Assembly (NCBI GenBank): GCA_018701215.1
Contig: JABIWH010000057.1
Coordinates: forward strand, 186,001 to 250,000
Direction of reading: 5' to 3'
Source: Rhodospirillaceae bacterium
Lineage (GTDB): Bacteria > Pseudomonadota > Alphaproteobacteria > GCA-2731375
DNA: 64,000 nt
Shown here: one piece after another, positions 58,813 through 64,000 of the stretch
Numbering within the stretch: the stretch's first letter is position 1
How the letters are laid out: each line of letters begins with the position of its first letter
Notes under the pieces: model-generated
The model's database searches: none
The model's input: only the letters and a program-made list of their open reading frames with translations
Told to the model about the DNA's origin: nothing
Made by a program: the position numbers and the translations under genes

Positions 58813-59001
58813 TCAGCCTGTCAGGTAACGCGCGACAGCAGCCTCGGCATCGCCCGGATCTATATGGGGCCAGGCGGCGAGGATCTCGCGCCGGGCCCAG
58901 GCCTGCAAACTTTCCGGTGTCCGCTCGCCCGCCTGCCGCGCCGCTGTGATGCCCCGTTGGGCACAAAGCGCCAGGTCAGCCTCGCTGGGTTCGCACATCA
59001 T
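58813..59001 (-). CDS. Small hypothetical protein (62 aa)
   Basis: A short open frame beginning MMCEPSEADLALCAQRGITA and ending YLTG. It starts 12 bp after the stop of the class II aldolase gene and reads in the same direction, so it would be the last gene of that run. The sequence is acidic and helical in appearance with no motif I recognise. No strong ribosome-binding site is visible. It may be a real small protein or a chance frame; position is the main support. Confidence 0.42.
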   Translation of the reverse strand: MMCEPSEADLALCAQRGITAARQAGERTPESLQAWARREILAAWPHIDPGDAEAAVARYLTG

Positions 59002-59013
59002 CGGGCGGGCCGG

Positions 59014-59784
59014 CTAATTCCGGAAGGACGAATCCTGTCCGTCCAGCATGCGTAACAACGATGGCCAGGCCAGTCCGGCCAATTTTCCACTACTGTTGGC
59101 GATCTGATTCTTCACCGTCTCGATAGCATGGTCCGAAGGCAGGTTCAGCTTAACACCACCCGACAGGGCGCGGATCTGCATGGTGCAGGCGCGCTCAAGA
59201 TTAAACATGTACAAAAACGCTGAAGGCACGTCGATGCCACAGGTCAGGGTGCCGTGATTGCGCAGGATCATGACGTTGCTGTCGCCCAAATTCGCCACCA
59301 GGCGGGCGCGCTCGTCCAGATCCAGCGCGATGCCTTCATAGTCGTGATAGGCGATGTTCGGCAGCACCGTCAGGGCGGTCTGACTAAGCGGCAGCAGGCC
59401 ATCGGCCTGGGCCGAGACCGCCACGCCGTCATCGGTGTGCAGATGCATCACACAGCCGACGTCGGGGCGGGCGGCATGGACCGCGCTGTGAATGGTGAAA
59501 CCGGCTGGATTGATCTCGTATTCGCTTTCGGACAGCACCTTGCCGTTGATGTCCACCTTGACCAGGCATGATGCGCTTATTTCATGGAACATATAGCCCA
59601 TGGGATTGATCAAAAAGACTTCGCCGCCGTCCGGCCCCACTTCGCCCGGCACGCGGGCGGAAATATGGGTCAGGATCAAATCGGTCCAGCCGTAATGGGC
59701 CGCCAGGCGGTAACAGGCGGCCAGATCAACCCTCGCCTGCCACTCGGTCTCGCTTACGGTTTCTTGCACACGCGCTATGTTCAT
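59014..59784 (-). CDS. Class II aldolase/adducin-family protein
   Basis: A 256-aa zinc-dependent aldolase-fold protein. The metal-binding histidines are in CVMHLHTDDGVAVSA (HxH) and the third in NHGTLTCG; an N-terminal DLAACYRLAAHYGWTDLILTHISARV and LINPMGYMFHEISAS are conserved. Members cleave sugar phosphates or decarboxylate aromatic or oxo-acids. I start at ATG 59784 after GGGGAAAATTTTC; a TTG five codons upstream is possible. It follows the acyl-CoA ligase gene by 42 bp in the minus-strand run. The reaction cannot be fixed from sequence alone. Confidence 0.87.
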   Translation of the reverse strand: MNIARVQETVSETEWQARVDLAACYRLAAHYGWTDLILTHISARVPGEVGPDGGEVFLINPMGYMFHEISASCLVKVDINGKVLSESEYEINPAGFTIHSAVHAARPDVGCVMHLHTDDGVAVSAQADGLLPLSQTALTVLPNIAYHDYEGIALDLDERARLVANLGDSNVMILRNHGTLTCGIDVPSAFLYMFNLERACTMQIRALSGGVKLNLPSDHAIETVKNQIANSSGKLAGLAWPSLLRMLDGQDSSFRN

Positions 59785-59826
59785 GAAAATTTTCCCCAAT
59801 AAATAACCAAGCCAAAGGCGTGGCCG

Positions 59827-61380
59827 CTATTCCCCCGCCGGGCCTGGAAACTGCTCCCGCAAAATTCGTTTCAACGGCTTGCCCGTTGGATTGCGCGGAA
59901 TTTCCTCGATAAACACCGCGCCCTTGGGCTGTTTGAAACGGGCCAGCTTGCCGTCACAATGTTGCAATATGTCTGCTTCGGTTAAATCATGGTCTCTTTT
60001 TACCACCACGGCAAACGGACTTTCCCCCCAACGTTTGCTGGGCTGACCGATCACCGCCACGTCCCCTACGCCGGGATGGCTGGAAATGATATTCTCCACC
60101 TCCGCCGGGTAGACGTTCTCGCCGCCCGAGATGATCATATCCTTGACCCGGTCATGAATGGTGACGAAGCCGTCTTCGTCCTGAAAGGCGATATCGCCGG
60201 TATACAGCCAGCCATCGCGAATGGCCTCCGCCGTTGCCTCGGGGTTGTTCCAATAACCCTTCATGATGTGTGCGCCGCTGACCAGCAATTCGCCGGGCAC
60301 ACCGGGTGCCGTGTCGTTGCCATCCTTATCGACGATCCGTACCGTGGTGTGGAAAAAAGCCTTGCCGGCGGAGCCGATCTTGACCATGGCGTCTTCGGGG
60401 CTCAATACGGTGCCTGGCCCCCCGGCTTCAGTCAAACCATAGGCTTGATGGATTTCGATGCCGATGTCCTTGTAACGCTCGATCAGGCTGGTGGGCACCG
60501 GCGAGGCGCCGGAGAGGATCGCGCGCAGGTTCGAGGTGTCGTACTTTTCGTGTTCCGGTACCTGCAGCATAAAATTCAACATGGCCGGCACGGCCAGTGA
60601 CGATGTGATCTTCTCCCGTTCGGTAATTTCCCACATCACCTTGGGGTCGAATTGGCGCAACAGCACCGCCGTGCCGCCGCTATAGATGGTGAACAGCACC
60701 GGCAGTAGCGCCCCTACATGAAACATCGGCAGGGCGATGGAATAACGGTCCCCAATTCTGATATCGGTGGAGTTGGCGAACGTGATGATGGCCCAGGTCA
60801 TGGTGTTGTGGGTATGCAGCGCGCCTTTAGGCAGACCCGTGGTGCCGGAGGTGTACATGATGAACAAATCATCATTCTCGCCGGCATCGCCGTTGGGTGT
60901 GCTTTCGGCGCCCGCCGCCACGAAGTCCTCATACGCGGTGGCAAACAAATTCCGTTCGTTGCCCTCGTCCAACTCGATCCAATGACGAATATCGGTGCCG
61001 CTCGATCCTGGGCCCCGGTCATGCAGTTCCGCTGCGACCGCGCCGAATTCGCCGCCATGGATCATGGCGATAGCGCCAGCGTCCTTAAGAATATAACTCA
61101 ACTCGTCCGCGACCAGGCGCCAGTTGAGAGGAACAACAACCGCGCCGATCTTGGCCAGGCCCATGAAGCTCTCGAAATACTCGACGCTGTTCATCATCAA
61201 AATGGCGACCCGGTCGCCCTTTTTGATGCCCAGATTAAGCATGGCATTGGCAACTTTGTTGGCGCGCCGGTCAACCTGGGCGTACGTCAGCCGGCGGGCG
61301 GTGGCCACATCGACGATCGCCTCGAGATTAGGGTTCGTATGGCCCCGTTTGCCCAGATACGCGCCGATATTGTTACGCAC
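59827..61380 (-). CDS. Acyl-CoA synthetase (AMP-forming ligase)
   Basis: A 517-aa adenylate-forming ligase: AMP-binding P-loop YTSGTTGLPKGALHTHN, the A5 region AYGLTEAGGPG, A7-A8 LYTGDIAFQDEDGF and DRVKDMIISGGENVYPAEVEN, and catalytic Lys in NPTGKPLKRIL near the end. It activates a carboxylic acid, medium- or long-chain or aromatic, to its CoA thioester. The start is GTG 61380 with GGAGGGGGG upstream. It lies in the run with Rieske dioxygenase genes upstream and an aldolase gene downstream, which suggests that it activates an acid formed after ring cleavage; this is inference. Confidence 0.9.
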   Translation of the reverse strand: MRNNIGAYLGKRGHTNPNLEAIVDVATARRLTYAQVDRRANKVANAMLNLGIKKGDRVAILMMNSVEYFESFMGLAKIGAVVVPLNWRLVADELSYILKDAGAIAMIHGGEFGAVAAELHDRGPGSSGTDIRHWIELDEGNERNLFATAYEDFVAAGAESTPNGDAGENDDLFIMYTSGTTGLPKGALHTHNTMTWAIITFANSTDIRIGDRYSIALPMFHVGALLPVLFTIYSGGTAVLLRQFDPKVMWEITEREKITSSLAVPAMLNFMLQVPEHEKYDTSNLRAILSGASPVPTSLIERYKDIGIEIHQAYGLTEAGGPGTVLSPEDAMVKIGSAGKAFFHTTVRIVDKDGNDTAPGVPGELLVSGAHIMKGYWNNPEATAEAIRDGWLYTGDIAFQDEDGFVTIHDRVKDMIISGGENVYPAEVENIISSHPGVGDVAVIGQPSKRWGESPFAVVVKRDHDLTEADILQHCDGKLARFKQPKGAVFIEEIPRNPTGKPLKRILREQFPGPAGE

Positions 61381-61415
61381 GGTGAAAGCCCCCCTCCATG
61401 TACAACCAGTCTGAA

Positions 61416-61889
61416 CTATAGGGGTATGGCCAGCAAGGTGTCGATCTTGTCGCTGTCGAGAACGACCAATTTTTCGGCGAATAACGGCGTTTCGCCGGAC
61501 AGCTCGATCTGGTCCAGGTAACGGCCCGTGACGAACAGTTCCTGGCTGCCGTCGATCATAATGCGGACAACCATGAAGGCGGCTTCCGCCTGGATCAGGC
61601 GGTCTTCGTTGCCCGTGATGCGCACGGCGGAGATGATGTGGCGATAGCGTTGCGGCTCGTAAATATTTGCCTGGCGCAGGGAGGCCACCCGGTCTTCCAT
61701 CATGTTGCGGTTGCGGGCATCGATAATGCCAATGGGCAGACCCCGGGCATGATTGAATTCCGTGGTTATGCGGTAGTGGGCCTGTTCGGTGAAAAATGCC
61801 GGCCAGGCTTCCAGATCGTCGCTATCGATACAGGCGGCATATTCGGCCAAAAGATTGCTGACCGCGCCGTGATGATCCAGCCTCGCCAT
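61416..61889 (-). CDS. Aromatic-ring-hydroxylating dioxygenase, small (beta) subunit
   Basis: A 157-aa NTF2-fold beta subunit that stabilises the alpha subunits of Rieske non-haem iron oxygenases. It has the family opening VSNLLAEYAACIDSDDLEAW, YRHIISAVRI, and FVTGRYLDQIELSGETPLFAEK. Its ATG shares the final A of the alpha-subunit TGA stop (TGATG), so translation is coupled. Length is normal. It has no catalytic residues itself. Confidence 0.9.
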   Translation of the reverse strand: MARLDHHGAVSNLLAEYAACIDSDDLEAWPAFFTEQAHYRITTEFNHARGLPIGIIDARNRNMMEDRVASLRQANIYEPQRYRHIISAVRITGNEDRLIQAEAAFMVVRIMIDGSQELFVTGRYLDQIELSGETPLFAEKLVVLDSDKIDTLLAIPL

Positions 61890-63145
61890 CAGATGTCCAT
61901 GATCCCCCGGTAGGTTTTCCAGAAACCCCGGATAGAGGCCTCCGTGACCCGGCTGGCGGAAGATGCCACTGCGTCACCGCCCATCTTGACCACCGAGGTC
62001 TCACCATTAGTGCCCGGCAGGGCGCGTTGCACGAATTCACCTACCGCGCCGTCCTCCATGGAGATAAAGCCGGCGGGGCCGATGAAATTCGCCTGCAACA
62101 GGCGCAGGTCGGTCAATTCGGGGTCATCATCCTCGAAGCCATAGTTGGTCCAGATCAGATCCGTACGGTCCACGCCACGCGGCATGATCTGCCGCAGTAC
62201 CAGGCTATTGCGCACCTGCTGCAGGACCAGGCCGGGAAACACGGTCAGAATTTGCAAGGTGATGCCGTCGTCGAATTCGTCCTGGCCTCCCAAAATGGTG
62301 GGGTCCTTCAGGCCGAAATCATCCTTGTCGGCACGCAGATTTTCGGCCTCGTACTCCTGATCGCCATGCCCGGAATCATTGGGGCGGTCCAGCTTGGAAT
62401 AGCTGACGTGATGGGCGCCGTCGCCGTCGATGATAATACCGCCCTGCTGCGACAGGCGGTTGACCCGAAAAGTGGTGAAGAATGAATGCAGGATACTGGC
62501 ATGGTAGGGATCCTTGACGTTCTCGGCATACAGCTTCCAGTTATTGCGCAGGGTCTGGGTGTAATAACCCAGGATCTTGACCGGGCGCGGCAGCACCCGG
62601 CGGATGCGGGCGACAATGTCCGGCCCCAGATAGTCATCCAGGTCAGGTACGCCGAAATCGAAACTGCCGAATACCAGCCCGGACAGGCTGGCGATTTTGA
62701 GGCGGCGCAGGCCATGCTCCTCACGCCGGAAATCATCCGGCATGCCGCCTTCGCCGCCAACACCGTTCTGAAAGGCAACGCCGACCAGATTGCCATCCTC
62801 GTCATAAGACCAGGCGTGATAGACACAGGTAAAGGCCTTGGCATTTCCGAAACGCTCCAGACACAACAGGGAGCCGCGATGGGAACAGCGGTTTTCAAAG
62901 CCCTTCAGGCTGCCGTCCTTGCCGCGGACCAACACCACGGGGATGTCGCCGATGGTTGTTGTCTTGTAGTCGCCGGGGTTGGGTACTTCACAGGCAAAGC
63001 CCAGGACATTCCAGGTCGGTCCGAGGAACAGGCGTTCGCGTTCGCGCGCGTAAATCTCACTGTTGTCGTACAGGCCGTAGGGGACCTGCGTTACCCCCTC
63101 GTTGGGCCAATGCTCACTTGTCTTGTGAATTCGTGTCCCGTTCAT
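61889..63145 (-). CDS. Rieske aromatic-ring-hydroxylating dioxygenase, large (alpha) subunit
   Basis: A 418-aa alpha subunit. The Rieske [2Fe-2S] ligands are Cys87, His89, Cys107 and His110 (CSHRGSLLC and CVYHAW). The mononuclear iron ligands begin at His215 and His220 (NVKDPYHASILHSFF), with a bridging Asp212. I start at ATG 63145, which overlaps the GFA gene stop (ATGA at 63142-63145). It is followed by the beta-subunit gene. The ferredoxin and reductase components that such oxygenases need are not in the window. The substrate is unknown; overall similarity is to benzoate/anthranilate/salicylate-type oxygenases. Confidence 0.92.
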   Translation of the reverse strand: MNGTRIHKTSEHWPNEGVTQVPYGLYDNSEIYARERERLFLGPTWNVLGFACEVPNPGDYKTTTIGDIPVVLVRGKDGSLKGFENRCSHRGSLLCLERFGNAKAFTCVYHAWSYDEDGNLVGVAFQNGVGGEGGMPDDFRREEHGLRRLKIASLSGLVFGSFDFGVPDLDDYLGPDIVARIRRVLPRPVKILGYYTQTLRNNWKLYAENVKDPYHASILHSFFTTFRVNRLSQQGGIIIDGDGAHHVSYSKLDRPNDSGHGDQEYEAENLRADKDDFGLKDPTILGGQDEFDDGITLQILTVFPGLVLQQVRNSLVLRQIMPRGVDRTDLIWTNYGFEDDDPELTDLRLLQANFIGPAGFISMEDGAVGEFVQRALPGTNGETSVVKMGGDAVASSASRVTEASIRGFWKTYRGIMDI

Positions 63146-63597
63146 GGTGTAACCGCGGCAAAACGCGCCAGGCTCCCCTTTGACCAAACCTCGTCCCGAT
63201 CATAATAGACCTCGTAGACCGGGATATCTCCCGACAAATCCAGCCAGGACTGTTTCGAGCGGGTAAAGATATGCACATCGGGGACCAGGGCTGTTTGATC
63301 ATCCAGGGTGCCGGCGCGAACGAACCAAAAGCCCGGCATATATTCGGTCCAGACATAAGTGCCGCATTGGGGGCAGAAATGAACCGTATTGTCGCGCTCT
63401 TCGTCCTTGAATTTGAACCAAGCGAGGCTGCCCGAGAGCAGCCCCACTTCGGTCTTTTCGATCCAGGCATTGATCACGAAGGGCCCGCCCGTCAGGCGTT
63501 GGCAATCAGTACAATGACAGGCATGCACGATTAGTGGCTCGGCCGTCAGGGCATAGCGAACAGCACCACAGGCGCAGCCGCCTTCCAGCCTAGTCAT
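63142..63597 (-). CDS. GFA-family (glutathione-dependent formaldehyde-activating enzyme-like) zinc protein
   Basis: A 151-aa protein with the GFA pattern: GGCACGAVRYAL, HACHCTDCQRLTGGPF and FCPQCGTYVWTEYMPG, which supply cysteines for structural zinc. The family includes formaldehyde-glutathione adduct-forming enzymes and many uncharacterised proteins. It overlaps the alpha-oxygenase gene by four bases and the upstream LLM gene by eight, so it is part of a tightly packed run. If the pathway releases formaldehyde it could handle it, but that is speculation. Confidence 0.85.
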   Translation of the reverse strand: MTRLEGGCACGAVRYALTAEPLIVHACHCTDCQRLTGGPFVINAWIEKTEVGLLSGSLAWFKFKDEERDNTVHFCPQCGTYVWTEYMPGFWFVRAGTLDDQTALVPDVHIFTRSKQSWLDLSGDIPVYEVYYDRDEVWSKGSLARFAAVTP

Positions 63598-64000
63598 CGC
63601 CCGACTGCGTCTTCTCGTGCCGTTCTATTTCGTGTTCCACCGCCGCCTGGGCCGCGCCGACAAAGACCTCGCGGTTCCGGTGGCTATAGTCATAGGAAGC
63701 CCGGCGCTGGTCGTTCTTACGGTTGAAATGGGGGATCACGTAGCGGGCCATCAGCTCGAAATGCTCCAACGTAGCCTCATAGTCGGCCCAGTTGTGCGCC
63801 AGTTCCAGAAAGACGCCAAAGCCGCCTGATCCTTCGACCAGCTTTTCGATATGCCGGATCGCGTCATCGGGATCGCCGATCACCGCCATGCCGGTCTCGG
63901 TCAGATACTCATAGGCATTGTCGATCTCCGCCGGCACGATGGGGAAGGTGGCGATGTCGCGGAAATATTGCGCCCATTGTTCCAGGCCATGCTCTACATT
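63590..64000 (-). CDS. LLM-class flavin-dependent oxidoreductase, C-terminal part (5' end outside window)
   Basis: The frame is open from base 64000 and covers the last 136 residues of a luciferase-like monooxygenase: FRDIATFPIVPAE, then VIGDPDDAIRHIEKLVEGSGGFG and ARYVIPHFNRKND. These fit the C-terminal region of bacterial luciferase-like FMN oxidoreductases, which use FMNH2 and oxygen. The gene begins to the right of the window. Its stop overlaps the GFA gene start by eight bases, so it probably leads the catabolic run together with a flavin reductase encoded elsewhere. Confidence 0.82.
   Translation of the reverse strand, partial: NVEHGLEQWAQYFRDIATFPIVPAEIDNAYEYLTETGMAVIGDPDDAIRHIEKLVEGSGGFGVFLELAHNWADYEATLEHFELMARYVIPHFNRKNDQRRASYDYSHRNREVFVGAAQAAVEHEIERHEKTQSGDD

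Noticed and set aside
1..64000. tRNA and rRNA genes
   Set aside because: No T-loop/acceptor combination or rRNA segment was recognised by eye in the intergenic regions; a tRNA scan would be decisive.

Overview
The window is a dense bacterial chromosome segment, GC-rich in its genes, most likely from an alphaproteobacterium near the Rhodospirillales. The reasons are the large-type NAD-glutamate dehydrogenase tail, the sdhC-sdhD-sdhA-sdhB order, a SAM-II riboswitch upstream of an O-acetylhomoserine sulfhydrylase, dnaA next to rpsT, and many acyl-CoA, SDR and Rieske-type catabolic genes. The genus cannot be read from the sequence. No rRNA, tRNA, CRISPR array, prophage or complete insertion sequence was recognised.

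Layout. 1-4.1 kb: end of an NAD-glutamate dehydrogenase, an Atg22-like MFS transporter, and purH. 4.2-9.8 kb: nucleotide-sugar and lipid-linked glycan genes. These are a CapD/WbpM-like dehydratase and a WecA-like sugar-phosphate transferase on one strand, and a UDP-sulfoquinovose synthase (SQD1) and a UDP-uronate-forming dehydrogenase on the other. 9.8-16 kb: an acyl-CoA dehydrogenase, a SAF-domain oxidoreductase, and the succinate dehydrogenase operon with a clear promoter and terminator. 16-28.6 kb: PaiB-like, SDR, PAS and FAD-oxidase genes; a Nudix/VOC/CoA-lyase/SDR run; the riboswitch-controlled metY; an MFS carrier; and a thiolase paired with an HMG-CoA-synthase-like/DUF35 fusion protein.

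28.6-41.6 kb is different. Genes are spaced by 300-700 bp and are mostly unrelated: two paralogous 14-helix exporters near its two ends, a LeuC with no LeuD, an SDR, a PAS protein, a universal stress protein, a KefB-like antiporter and an EamA carrier. Six intergenic spacers here carry diverged copies of one dispersed repeat, all in the same orientation. Each lies roughly 100-370 bp before a plus-strand gene. No copy was seen elsewhere in the window.

41.7-49.1 kb: a tandem pair of ACAD10/11-type kinase-like proteins, pyrF, a TylF-like methyltransferase, then on the minus strand an intracellular PHB depolymerase, a YcgN-like protein, a DapA-family lyase and an SDR. 49.2-55.6 kb: a CheY-like protein and a hybrid histidine kinase, SCO, dnaA, and an 890-bp dnaA-rpsT spacer with three tandem 14-bp repeats and an AT-rich island, which is a candidate origin or dnaA control region. 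55.6-64 kb: a lone ABC ATPase, a 2-hydroxyacid dehydrogenase, a thioesterase, an SDR, and a minus-strand catabolic run (LLM oxidoreductase, GFA protein, Rieske dioxygenase alpha and beta, acyl-CoA ligase, class II aldolase, small protein) that continues past the right edge.

The observations most worth following up are the dispersed repeat family, the thiolase/HMGCS-like/DUF35 pair whose catalytic Cys is replaced by Gln, the tandem kinase-like pair together with a distant acyl-CoA dehydrogenase carrying Asp at the usual catalytic Glu, and the structured dnaA-rpsT spacer.
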